In this document: positions 1 through 5,704 of the stretch, one piece after another
Layout of the letters: the number at the start of each line of letters is the position of its first letter
Position numbering within the stretch: position 1 is the first letter of the stretch
From: a bacterium
Lineage (GTDB): Bacteria > Patescibacteriota > Patescibacteriia > UBA2591 > JAGGZP01
NCBI GenBank assembly: GCA_021161965.1
Contig: JAGGZP010000055.1
Span: 1-8,664, forward strand
Direction of reading: 5' to 3'
DNA: 8,664 bases
Notes under the pieces: model-generated
What the model saw: the letters and a program-made list of their open reading frames with translations, nothing else
Databases searched by the model: none
What the model was told of the DNA's origin: nothing
Program-made: the position numbers and the translations under genes

Positions 1-5
1 TCATT

Positions 6-20
6 TGATATAATTATAAT
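6..20 (+). promoter_or_regulatory. Putative promoter -10 region of the rpmF-nusB-rnc operon
   Basis: Two back-to-back perfect TATAAT hexamers occur at 9-14 and 15-20. The first is preceded by TGA at 6-8, which matches the extended -10 form TGnTATAAT. Initiation 6-8 bases downstream of either box would give a leader of only about 8-15 bases before the rpmF ATG at 36. The -35 region would lie outside the window, so only half of the promoter can be judged. In AT-rich DNA a single TATAAT means little; the extended -10 and the position just before an operon make this more convincing. Confidence 0.5.
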
Positions 21-35
21 ACTTAATTCAACTTT

Positions 36-233
36 ATGGCATTACCAACACAAAAGAGAACAAAAAGCAGAAAAAAAAGAAAACAATATCAATACAGAAT
101 CAAAAAATTAAATCTTGTAAAATGCCCACATTGTGGAAAACTTATTCTTCCTCATCATGTTTGTCCGTATTGTGGATATTATCTAAATGAAGAAATTATT
201 GTTTTAAAATCAAAAAACAAAAAGAAAAAATAA
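36..233 (+). CDS. rpmF: 50S ribosomal protein L32 (zinc-ribbon type)
   Basis: Ribosomal protein L32 of the large subunit, 65 residues, slightly longer than the usual 56-60 because of a lysine-rich C-terminal tail (NKKKK end). The N-terminus MALPTQKRTKSRKKRK matches the family pattern of an initial hydrophobic-proline step followed by a basic RNA-binding stretch. The zinc ribbon is intact: Cys30-x2-Cys33 and Cys43-x2-Cys46, with the family-typical LPHHVCPYCGYY segment between residues 39 and 49. This is the four-cysteine (C+) form, so zinc binding is expected. The ATG at 36 is the only sensible start; there is no Shine-Dalgarno sequence before it. nusB follows after 12 bases and rnc after that, which points to one housekeeping transcript. 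Identification is secure. Confidence 0.97.
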   Translation: MALPTQKRTKSRKKRKQYQYRIKKLNLVKCPHCGKLILPHHVCPYCGYYLNEEIIVLKSKNKKKK

Positions 234-245
234 TTTTTAATTTCT

Positions 246-692
246 ATGGCCCAAAGACATAAAGCGAGAGAAATTGCTTTAAAAACATTAGCAGAGTGGG
301 ATTTTAAAAAATCAATTCTAAAGAAAGATTTTGTAGATATTGAAGAAATAATTAATAGAAACATCGAAGAGGTTAATTCAGAAAATTTTAAAGAGAATGC
401 TTTTCTTAGAAATATAGTTAAGGGTATTATAAATTATCAAACAAAAATTGATAAAGTGATAACAGATTTCGCCCCAAAATGGCCAATTGAAAGAATGACA
501 ATCATTGACAGAAATATTTTGCGAATTGGCGTTTTTGAAATGTTATACGATAAAAAAAATCCGCCAAAAGTAATAATTAATGAAGCAATTGAAATAGCAA
601 AAACATTCGGTGGAGTTAGCTCTGGTAAATTTGTTAATGGAATTCTTGGAGCAATTTATGAGAGTCTTAAAGAAGGAAAAAATCTTTTATAA
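246..692 (+). CDS. nusB: Transcription antitermination factor NusB
   Basis: NusB, 148 residues, close to the family's usual 130-150. With NusE (S10) it binds boxA RNA and helps RNA polymerase read through rRNA operons. The all-helical family pattern is present. The N-terminal arginine-rich helix reads RHKAREIALKTLAEWDF (4-20). The conserved middle segment WPIERMTIIDRNILRIGVFE spans 79-98. The C-terminal signature PPKVIINEAIEIAKTFGG begins at 106 and is followed by FVNGILGAI at 129-137. Start ATG 246 sits 12 bases after the rpmF stop and is preceded only by AT-rich sequence without a Shine-Dalgarno motif. rnc begins 7 bases after its stop, so the three genes are probably co-transcribed. Nothing appears truncated. 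Confidence 0.96.
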   Translation: MAQRHKAREIALKTLAEWDFKKSILKKDFVDIEEIINRNIEEVNSENFKENAFLRNIVKGIINYQTKIDKVITDFAPKWPIERMTIIDRNILRIGVFEMLYDKKNPPKVIINEAIEIAKTFGGVSSGKFVNGILGAIYESLKEGKNLL

Positions 693-699
693 GTTTATT

Positions 700-1380
700 A
701 TGGATAAATTTAAACGATTCGAAAAGAAAATAAACATTCATTTTAAAAACAAAAATCTTTTAAAACAAGCATTTGTTCATCGTTCATATCTAAATGAACA
801 CCCCAACTGTCAACTTAAACACAACGAGAGATTAGAATTTTTAGGTGATGCTGTTTTGGAATTTATAGTAACAACTTATTTATACAATAAATTTAATCAA
901 CGAGAAGGAGTTTTAACTAATTGGCGATCTGGCTTAGTTAACACAGAAAACCTTTCAAAGAAAGCAAAGGCACTCGGCTTTAACGATTTATTGTTTCTAA
1001 GTAAAGGAGAGAAAAAATCGAAAGGGAAAGCCAGAAAAGTAATTCTTGCTAATACATTTGAAGCACTAATTGGCGCGATTTATCTTGATCAGGGTATAAA
1101 AAAATGCAAAAAATTTATTAAAGATTTTATTTTGAAAGATTTTTCCGAAAAAAAAGCAAAGTATTTTGAAGATGCAAAAAGTCTATTTCAAAAAATCGTT
1201 CAAGGCAAATTAAAAATAACGCCTGTTTATAAAATTTTAAATGAGAGCGGACCGGCACATAAAAAATTATTTGAGGTCGCTGTTTATGTCGGAAAAAAAA
1301 TGATTGCGAAAGGTAAGGGTTCGAGTAAAAAGGAGGCTACTTTTGACGCAGCAAAAAACGCTTTAAGAGTATTCAAATAA
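700..1380 (+). CDS. rnc: Ribonuclease III
   Basis: RNase III, 226 residues, which cleaves double-stranded RNA in rRNA maturation and mRNA turnover. The endonuclease domain spans roughly residues 1-150 and carries the signature HNERLEFLGDAVLEF at 41-55 (E43, E46, D50), then E70 in the REGVLTNWRS stretch. The second active-site segment ANTFEALIGAIYLDQG at 117-132 has E121 but Asn118 where E. coli has Asp114. A double-stranded RNA-binding domain covers about 157-226, with the typical GPAHKKLFEVAVYV (184-197) and GSSKKEATFDAAKNAL (207-222) segments. The frame stays open back to an ATG at 610, but that would overlap nusB by 83 bases. ATG 700, 7 bases after the nusB stop, matches the normal N-terminus and is preferred. 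A terminator follows about 70 bases after the stop. Confidence 0.95.
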   Translation: MDKFKRFEKKINIHFKNKNLLKQAFVHRSYLNEHPNCQLKHNERLEFLGDAVLEFIVTTYLYNKFNQREGVLTNWRSGLVNTENLSKKAKALGFNDLLFLSKGEKKSKGKARKVILANTFEALIGAIYLDQGIKKCKKFIKDFILKDFSEKKAKYFEDAKSLFQKIVQGKLKITPVYKILNESGPAHKKLFEVAVYVGKKMIAKGKGSSKKEATFDAAKNALRVFK

Positions 1381-1449
1381 TGTCAGTAATCTCTTGTAAT
1401 GCTTTTTGTCTGTAAGAAATAAATAAAAAGTAAATAAAAAACTACAAAA

Positions 1450-1477
1450 ATGAGGTCTCGCCTCATATTTTTATTTT
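1450..1477 (+). terminator. Rho-independent terminator after rnc, possibly bidirectional
   Basis: A 6-bp stem ATGAGG (1450-1455) / CCTCAT (1461-1466) encloses the 5-base loop TCTCG and is followed by a T-rich tract at 1468-1477 interrupted by one A. It lies about 70 bases after the rnc stop with no gene between, so it most likely ends the rpmF-nusB-rnc transcript. On the other strand the same stem is followed by TTTTTG, so it could also stop transcription arriving from the minus-strand arsR side. Confidence 0.75.
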
Positions 1478-1491
1478 CTTTATTTACCTTC

Positions 1492-1517
1492 ACTGGCCAT
1501 TCGTGCGAAAGGCCAGT
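1492..1517. repeat. Hairpin repeat copy A (perfect outer stem)
   Basis: First of four copies of a 26-base palindromic element. The outer arms ACTGGCC (1492-1498) and GGCCAGT (1511-1517) pair perfectly over 7 bp. An A/A mismatch follows, then inner arms TTCG and CGAA around TG. The element is directly followed by TTTTTC, so this copy could also act as a second plus-strand terminator 15 bases beyond the rnc terminator. Unlike copies B and C, it lacks the long upstream arm. Confidence 0.85.
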
Positions 1518-1550
1518 TTTTCAGAAAGTTTTTTTAGGAAGTTTTGGGAG

Positions 1551-1643
1551 AAAATTTTACGAAGTTCGACTTCTTAAAATTGTTCTTTTTAAAAATTTTC
1601 CTCTTAAGAAATTTCTTCACTGGCTATTCGTGCGAAAGGCCAA
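1551..1643. repeat. Long repeat unit containing hairpin copy B
   Basis: An imperfect direct repeat of about 93 bases, partner of 1702-1795. It starts with AAAATTTT (1551-1558), has GACTTCTTAAAAT at 1568-1580, a perfect palindrome AAGAAATTTCTT at 1606-1617, and ends with hairpin core B at 1619-1643. In this core the 5' arm reads ACTGGCT, so one C-G pair of copy A becomes a possible U-G wobble in plus-strand RNA. A small extra inverted repeat, GAAGT/ACTTC, occurs at 1561-1573. The distance from GACTTC to the core (51 bases) nearly equals that in the partner (52). Confidence 0.75.
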
Positions 1644-1701
1644 TAGATAGACCTGACAGTATAAAGGAGATAAACCCCTACAAGTCTTGTAAAATAAGAG
1701 C

Positions 1702-1795
1702 AAAATTTTTAGGTAGCCGACTTCTTAAAATCTTTTTTTAGGAAGTCCTTTAGGAAGAAAAAATTTCTTCACTGACTATTCGTGCGAAAGGCCAG
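1702..1795. repeat. Long repeat unit containing hairpin copy C
   Basis: Second copy of the roughly 93-base unit. It has AAAATTTT at 1702-1709, GACTTCTTAAAAT at 1719-1731, and a GACTTC/GAAGTC inverted repeat spanning 1719-1747. A GAAGAAA-AAA-TTTCTTC palindrome occupies 1754-1770, and hairpin core C lies at 1771-1795. The core's 5' arm reads ACTGACT, adding one A/C mismatch, while the 3' half (ATTCGTGCGAAAGGCCAG) is unchanged. The middle of the unit differs from copy B, but spacing and both ends are kept. Confidence 0.75.
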
Positions 1796-1866
1796 CAACA
1801 AAAATTCCGATAGAAACAAGGAAAATAGAAAATAAAAAATTAGAAATAAAGATAAAAACAAAATAC

Positions 1867-2127
1867 CTAAATAAAATTACGAATTGTAGATAAAAGCCTG
1901 GCTACTAATTTACTATTTCTATTACTCACAAAAAGACCATCACGTCTTCTCTCGACTAAACCAGCATCAGCCAATTTTTGTAAATGCTTCGAAGTGCTTT
2001 TAAAATGAAGATGAATTTGTTGGGCAATTTCACCTACATTGAGATCATTATGCCTTTCTAATAATTTCAATATTTCCAACCTTTTTTCATTCGCTAATGC
2101 TTTTAAAATTTTAATCTCTTTTCGCAT
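1867..2127 (-). CDS. Small ArsR-type winged-helix transcriptional regulator
   Basis: An 86-residue DNA-binding protein, probably a dimeric repressor or activator in the cytoplasm. The N-terminal helix KILKALANEKRLEILKLL (6-23) carries the LANEKRLEILKLL pattern typical of ArsR/HTH_5 proteins. The helix-turn-helix follows at about 31-56 (NVGEIAQQIHL, then STSKHLQKLADAGLVERR), and the wing is at about 59-68 (ERRRDGLFVS). It contains no cysteine, so the classical ELCVCDL metal site of ArsR/SmtB sensors is absent. It is short, essentially the bare DNA-binding domain. It lies 134 bases downstream of the PD40 gene on the same strand, so it may be the last gene of that operon or have its own promoter. 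Hairpin copies flank it on both sides. Its target and signal cannot be read from the sequence. Confidence 0.85.
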   Translation of the reverse strand: MRKEIKILKALANEKRLEILKLLERHNDLNVGEIAQQIHLHFKSTSKHLQKLADAGLVERRRDGLFVSNRNSKLVARLLSTIRNFI

Positions 2128-2129
2128 AA

Positions 2130-2146
2130 GTTTAAATTAAATAAAC
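2130..2146. promoter_or_regulatory. Possible operator palindrome upstream of arsR
   Basis: A 17-base imperfect inverted repeat, GTTTA-N7-TAAAC, begins two bases upstream of the arsR ATG (minus strand). ArsR-family regulators commonly bind such 12-2-12-like or shorter palindromes at their own promoters, so autoregulation is plausible. The sequence is pure AT apart from the outer G and C, and such palindromes arise easily by chance in DNA this AT-rich. No convincing -35/-10 pair accompanies it. Confidence 0.2.
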
Positions 2147-2173
2147 TATTAAATTGTTTCTTCGTCTACTTTT

Positions 2174-2199
2174 ACTGGCTATTCGTGCGAAAGGCCAGT
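2174..2199. repeat. Hairpin repeat copy D
   Basis: Fourth copy of the 26-base hairpin, in the 134-base gap between the PD40 gene and arsR. Arms ACTGGCT (2174-2180) and GGCCAGT (2193-2199) give one potential U-G wobble, and the inner TTCG/CGAA stem is unchanged. It lies 375 bases from copy C, on the other side of arsR and in the same orientation. No T-tract follows on either strand, so a terminator role is unlikely for this copy. Confidence 0.85.
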
Positions 2200-2261
2200 A
2201 AGTAACACGAGGAAATATTCTAAGTCTCTTATTGATTTAATATATTTCTCCCAATTTAATT

Positions 2262-3542
2262 TTATTTTAATCTGATGTAACGTAAGCGCCCGGTATCACT
2301 ATCAACAAAATAAAGTAAACTTTCATCATCTGATAAAAATATATTTTTAACATTATAACCACCAAAAGCACCTTCGGCTAAAAACGTTTTCTCACCAGTT
2401 AATACATCAACCTTATAAAAATCATCAGTTGTATTTTCTGCTAGCTCTGGTAACATCCCCGCTCCTTGAGGTAAATTCTTCGGAACCGCGCAATAAAGAG
2501 TACTACCAGAAGAATTAAATGTGCATTTATGAGCCCAAGTTTTTAAACCAGTATCAATTAGACCAGTACCAATTTCATCACCTTGTGCATTAACAATATA
2601 AAGCTCGGGTTTAAAATCAGTTTTTGGAGAATAAACACTATAAACAATTTTATCCCCTTTTGGCGACCATTTCGGTTCAAAACGCCGGCCATCGACAGTC
2701 AAAGATTTAAAATTTTCACCATTTTGACCGATTAAAAGAACATCATGTGTCCAGGTGCCCTTAGGTTCAGCAGTTTCAGAAAAAGCAATTACTTGATTAT
2801 TTGGTGACCAGGAAACAGTAACTTTATCAGCATTATCTCCTATTGGCTCAATTGCTTTGGCTCCGGTACCATCGGGCAAGGCAATGCTTAACCAATTATT
2901 TTCTGAGTGCCGACCAATCGATTTAAAAGCAAGCATAGAACCAAATGGATCCCAGGAAAAATCAGACCAATTTTTTGGTAATGTATATTGTTTTTGTTTT
3001 TTGAAGTCGTAAACTGTTTTAAAACCATCAGGATATTCAATCACCGCTTTATCTTTTGTTGGCGCCCATTTAATATCTTTGACATTATAAAAGACCTTGT
3101 CAGAGAGACGAATCTTTTTGCCGTTTTTATCTATTCGGTAAAACCGGCCATCGGTTTTATTATAATAAAGACTACTTAAGCCATCGGTTGAAATTGTTGC
3201 TCCAGAAACAACATCATCAGAAATAGGGTTAATAAACGTTTTACGTCCCTGAGCAATTTTATCAATTTTCGGCATTATAACCGATGGTTTTTTAGGTTTT
3301 TTTATAACTTCCTCCTTTTCTGGCCATTGATAAAGAGGTAGGCCTGCCTTTTTCCTTTCTTCATAAGTCATTCTTTGCCAGGCTTCTTTGGTTACTGGTA
3401 ATTTAGCTGGTATTTCTATTTCTGGTTTTACTGGCGGTGAAATTGGTGGTTTCGGCCTGAAAAAGACAAAATACAAAAGATAAGCCAAGCCAATGACAAC
3501 AAGAATAAATAAAATAATAATTAAAATTTTCTTTTTAGACAT
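2262..3542 (-). CDS. Membrane-anchored PD40/TolB-like beta-propeller protein
   Basis: A 426-residue protein with a lysine-led N-terminal membrane helix (about 6-28), a proline-rich linker (29-48), and an outside-facing body. No lipobox or clear cleavage site is seen, so it is probably a bitopic anchor. At least six PD40-like strand motifs recur: IKWAPTKDKAVIEY (157-170), FSWDPFGSMLAFKS (195-208), VSWSPNNQVIAFSE (243-256), PKWSPKGDKIVYSVY (290-304), CTFNSSGSTLYCAV (340-353) and IFLSDDESLLYFVD (401-414). They fit a six-bladed TolB-type propeller, a fold used for protein binding. C340 and C351 flank one blade and might pair. The gene starts 5 bases after the pilin stop, which argues for co-expression with the T4SS-like genes. 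Its ligand is unknown; residues 48-100 match no domain I recognise. Confidence 0.8.
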   Translation of the reverse strand: MSKKKILIIILFILVVIGLAYLLYFVFFRPKPPISPPVKPEIEIPAKLPVTKEAWQRMTYEERKKAGLPLYQWPEKEEVIKKPKKPSVIMPKIDKIAQGRKTFINPISDDVVSGATISTDGLSSLYYNKTDGRFYRIDKNGKKIRLSDKVFYNVKDIKWAPTKDKAVIEYPDGFKTVYDFKKQKQYTLPKNWSDFSWDPFGSMLAFKSIGRHSENNWLSIALPDGTGAKAIEPIGDNADKVTVSWSPNNQVIAFSETAEPKGTWTHDVLLIGQNGENFKSLTVDGRRFEPKWSPKGDKIVYSVYSPKTDFKPELYIVNAQGDEIGTGLIDTGLKTWAHKCTFNSSGSTLYCAVPKNLPQGAGMLPELAENTTDDFYKVDVLTGEKTFLAEGAFGGYNVKNIFLSDDESLLYFVDSDTGRLRYIRLK

Positions 3543-3547
3543 AAAAA

Positions 3548-4525
3548 TTAGTAAATAACAATTATTTTAGTAATTGGTTTAGTCCAATCAGCCTTAGTAG
3601 CAACACCAACGCCCCCAGTATACTGAGTAAGACTAGCAGACAATAGACGATAACAGCCACTTTTAGGTATACAACTTAATCCTTCTTTCATATTCAAATT
3701 TTTTACTACACCAACTTTCCAACCATGATAGATGTATTCATGCCATTTTTTACCATCGATTGTTACCTCTTTATTTTGTACTACTTTGAAGTTATTAAGA
3801 TTAATTGCCTTATCTATGCTAATCGGCGAATCTTCACAATTTTCACAATCTGTAGCGCCAATTACCCCAACAAAACTAAAAGCTATCTTGTTAATATTTG
3901 GCCTAATTTTTGTGGCAAAAATAGTATCAGAATATAAAACTTTTATGTAATAATGTCCTTCATAACCGTGACCGGAACTAAGATCGGGATAACTATAAGC
4001 ATATATTTCGTCTGTTCCGCCCAATTTATAACCCTCTTCATTTACACAATCATAAGTATTGTCATCTAAACAAAACTCTACTTTAACTTCGCTAGCCGGA
4101 ACAGTTTGTTTTTTAATCTTGGTTAAATTTAAACTTTTTAATCTAACCAAAGCTGGGTTTAAAAAATACAAAAGAAAATTTGCACCAATTGCTAAAATTA
4201 GCCCAATTAAAGCAGAAATTATTTGTTCTTTTGCCTGGGAAATTATTGAAGCATTTCCTGCAGCTGTCATCCAGCGAAATCCAGCAACCATAATAATAAT
4301 TACAGCTAAAATTGCAATTGCTCTAATTGACCATTTATAAATTGCAACAATATATTTTGCTAAAGTTGTACCAGTTACTGTAACTGCTTGCCCAGCTTTA
4401 AATTCATTTCCAATTGTTACTTCCGGTTTGAATATTGTCTCCGCAGCAAAAACACGGTTAAAAATGACAAAAAAGCCGATTAATAAAGCAAAGATAAAAA
4501 TTAATTTTTTAACTTTTTTATTCAT
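3548..4525 (-). CDS. VirB2/TrbC-like T4SS pilin with a long cysteine-containing ectodomain
   Basis: A 325-residue protein with a signal peptide (KK-rich start, hydrophobic 8-22, cleavage probably after FNRVFA or FNRVFAA near 27-28). Two membrane helices at about 57-82 and 103-123 are joined by the short loop RWMTAAGNASIISQAKEQ (84-101). The pattern G-x-R/Q-x-M-T-x-A-G-N, a polar stretch, then ALIGLIL is what CPR proteins annotated as type IV secretion pilin (VirB2/TrbC-like) show. After signal cleavage the loop would be cytoplasmic and both ends outside. Unlike canonical VirB2 (roughly 100-120 residues), about 195 residues follow helix 2. That tail has six cysteines (152, 160, 227, 230, 285, 291), an even number suited to disulfides outside the cell, and is rich in beta-type sequence. 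It starts 2 bases after the 180-residue membrane protein gene. Pilin identity is inferred from the N-terminal half; the ectodomain is unrecognised. Confidence 0.75.
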   Translation of the reverse strand: MNKKVKKLIFIFALLIGFFVIFNRVFAAETIFKPEVTIGNEFKAGQAVTVTGTTLAKYIVAIYKWSIRAIAILAVIIIMVAGFRWMTAAGNASIISQAKEQIISALIGLILAIGANFLLYFLNPALVRLKSLNLTKIKKQTVPASEVKVEFCLDDNTYDCVNEEGYKLGGTDEIYAYSYPDLSSGHGYEGHYYIKVLYSDTIFATKIRPNINKIAFSFVGVIGATDCENCEDSPISIDKAINLNNFKVVQNKEVTIDGKKWHEYIYHGWKVGVVKNLNMKEGLSCIPKSGCYRLLSASLTQYTGGVGVATKADWTKPITKIIVIY

Positions 4526-4527
4526 AA

Positions 4528-5070
4528 TTATTTTACAAATGAGCCAATTAAAAATGATATAAAGAGGATAAATATCAAAATTGCCATACCAACAATAAAG
4601 TCAACAAATAAAAGAATCAGTATCTCGGGCCAATCTAACTCAGGAATAAATTTCATCTTCATCAAATTCCCCAAAAATAATTGAGCATTCATTATTAGAA
4701 AAGTAATAATTAATCCAACTAATGTAATTCCTGAGGCACCATTGATTATCCGATAAATAGTCTTTAATCTTTTCATTGTCTGTTGCCATTCACGAATTCT
4801 CGCGGCCACCTCACCGCCAGGTAAAGATTCGAGTGCTTTTTGTTTTGTTGTTTTTTGTGCTGTTCTTTCTTTTGCCTGAGCTGCTCTTAATCGGACCATA
4901 ATTGCTCTTGGACTTCGTCCTTCAGGTAATTCCTCTTCTGGCTCAGCCGTCTTCTGAATAACTGGCTCTCTTATAGACAATTTTTCACCAATTTTTGCTT
5001 TTTGCTTTTCTCTCCAGAGTGCTCTTTTTCTTTCTTGTTCTTGTTTCATTTTTTCGAAATCCTCAGGCAT
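4528..5070 (-). CDS. Charged membrane protein of the T4SS-like operon, function unknown
   Basis: A 180-residue protein I do not recognise as a named family. The first 110 residues are strongly charged and helical, with likely coiled-coil stretches (EDFEKMKQEQERKRALWREK at 3-22, and about 55-105) separated by an acidic, proline-containing segment (EPEEELPEGRSP, 43-54). Two hydrophobic regions follow: about 112-134 and about 148-176, the second long enough for one long or two short helices. No signal peptide is seen, so the charged part is probably cytoplasmic, where it could contact VirB4 or the TraC-like protein. It sits between the VirB8-like and pilin genes, and its stop is 2 bases from the pilin start. 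It has too few membrane spans for a typical VirB6. VirB3-like or scaffold roles are guesses from position only. Confidence 0.7.
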   Translation of the reverse strand: MPEDFEKMKQEQERKRALWREKQKAKIGEKLSIREPVIQKTAEPEEELPEGRSPRAIMVRLRAAQAKERTAQKTTKQKALESLPGGEVAARIREWQQTMKRLKTIYRIINGASGITLVGLIITFLIMNAQLFLGNLMKMKFIPELDWPEILILLFVDFIVGMAILIFILFISFLIGSFVK

Positions 5071-5080
5071 AACAAGTGAT

Positions 5081-5112
5081 AATTTATAATTTAATTTATA
5101 ATTGATAATTAT
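5081..5112. repeat. AT-only spacer repeat, copy 1
   Basis: AATTTATAATT occurs twice one base apart (5081-5091, 5093-5103) and continues into GATAATTAT. The stretch AATTTATAATTGATAATT at 5093-5110 recurs with a single change at 5705-5722, in the next spacer of the same operon. Such low-complexity spacers could be slippage-derived or regulatory; the sequence does not say which. Confidence 0.45.
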
Positions 5113-5113
5113 A
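5108..5113 (-). promoter_or_regulatory. Possible internal -10 box upstream of the 180-residue membrane protein gene
   Basis: On the minus strand a perfect TATAAT reads from 5113 to 5108, about 37 bases before the ATG at 5070 and within the largest gap (71 bases) of the cluster. The region one helical spacing upstream has no good TTGACA match. This could be a secondary promoter driving the membrane protein, pilin and propeller genes, but such hexamers are frequent in AT-rich spacers. Confidence 0.25.
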
Positions 5114-5141
5114 GTATTACCTCTATTCCTATTTGAAACAT

Positions 5142-5702
5142 TTAGAGAAGATTACTAACAGTATATTGACTAACTTTCCAACTACCCTCAACTTTATTGA
5201 AAATTATTTTTACAACTTTATATCGAACAGTTTTTTTATTTCCTTTTATTTCTTCTTGCTGAATATTTGCTGAAAAAATTGCTTTTTCATTTGGGGTATA
5301 TTCATCCAAATTTAGAGACAAAACTTTTGTTCTTAAACTATAAAATTTACCTATTTTTTGCGATGCTAAAATTTTTCTTTCTGCTTGAGCTTTTAAATCT
5401 TCGCTCATTATTGACTCTACTTCTTTAATATTTGCCAAAGCACTGTCGGAAGAATAACTTCCATAACGTTCAATAAAATTTCGCGCCTCTAAAAATAATT
5501 TATTTTTTTCTAACACAGCCGGGGATATCTGTTTTAAATTTTCAGTTGTACTTGTTTGATTAGTTGATGTTCTGGTTTTAATCGTTGCCTTTTTTTGTTC
5601 AAAAACAAAATTGATTATTTCTTTCCTAAAAGAGATGAAAAGAAATACTGAACCAATAATAACTAAAACGCTAATAGCAATAATTATTTTTTTCTTTTTC
5701 AT
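5142..5702 (-). CDS. Bitopic VirB8/NTF2-like T4SS component
   Basis: A 186-residue protein with a KKKK start, one membrane helix at about 5-24, a threonine/serine-rich linker (40-58) and a soluble C-terminal domain (about 62-186). The domain begins with helices (KNKLFLEARNFIERYGSY, 66-83; IKEVESIMSEDLKAQAERK, 92-110). It then has alternating strands ending in TVRYKVVKIIFNKVEGSWKV (158-177). Helices followed by a curved sheet closing on a tryptophan strand is the NTF2-like layout used by VirB8 and Gram-positive TcpC scaffold proteins. This is fold-level reasoning; no diagnostic VirB8 motif is visible, and other NTF2-like surface proteins are possible. The position directly after virB4 supports a T4SS scaffold role. 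It starts 29 bases after the virB4 stop. Confidence 0.55.
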   Translation of the reverse strand: MKKKKIIIAISVLVIIGSVFLFISFRKEIINFVFEQKKATIKTRTSTNQTSTTENLKQISPAVLEKNKLFLEARNFIERYGSYSSDSALANIKEVESIMSEDLKAQAERKILASQKIGKFYSLRTKVLSLNLDEYTPNEKAIFSANIQQEEIKGNKKTVRYKVVKIIFNKVEGSWKVSQYTVSNLL

Positions 5703-5704
5703 AT

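Larger units (their letters stand above)
1381..1866. other. Gene-free convergent junction with hairpin repeats
   Basis: These 486 bases separate the plus-strand housekeeping operon from the minus-strand arsR gene. Two plus-strand open frames (1450-1650 and 1544-1741) cross the region, but they run through the terminator and the repeats, overlap one another, and have no recognisable protein features, so I do not call them genes. What the region holds is the rnc terminator, hairpin copies A, B and C, and several smaller nested inverted repeats. I see no tRNA or other known RNA gene. Confidence 0.7.

Noticed and set aside
610..699. A longer rnc start at ATG 610
   Set aside because: It would overlap nusB by 83 bases and add 30 residues with no family counterpart; ATG 700 gives the normal RNase III N-terminus.
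1450..1741. Plus-strand open frames at 1450-1650 and 1544-1741 as possible small genes
   Set aside because: They overlap each other in different frames, begin within or just after the rnc terminator, are made largely of the hairpin repeats, and show no recognisable protein pattern.
1492..2199. The repeated palindromes as a CRISPR array
   Set aside because: The intervals between cores are very unequal (about 101, 126 and 377 bases), one interval contains a gene, and no cas gene is present.
3140..3158. A perfect 7-bp hairpin AAAACCG/CGGTTTT within the propeller gene
   Set aside because: It lies in a conserved coding stretch (DGRFYR region), has no T-tract suited to termination in the gene's direction, and is not repeated elsewhere as a unit.
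4059..4340. A plus-strand 93-residue open frame opposite the pilin gene
   Set aside because: It is a shadow of the pilin coding sequence; its hydrophobic look comes from the complementary strand of membrane-helix codons.
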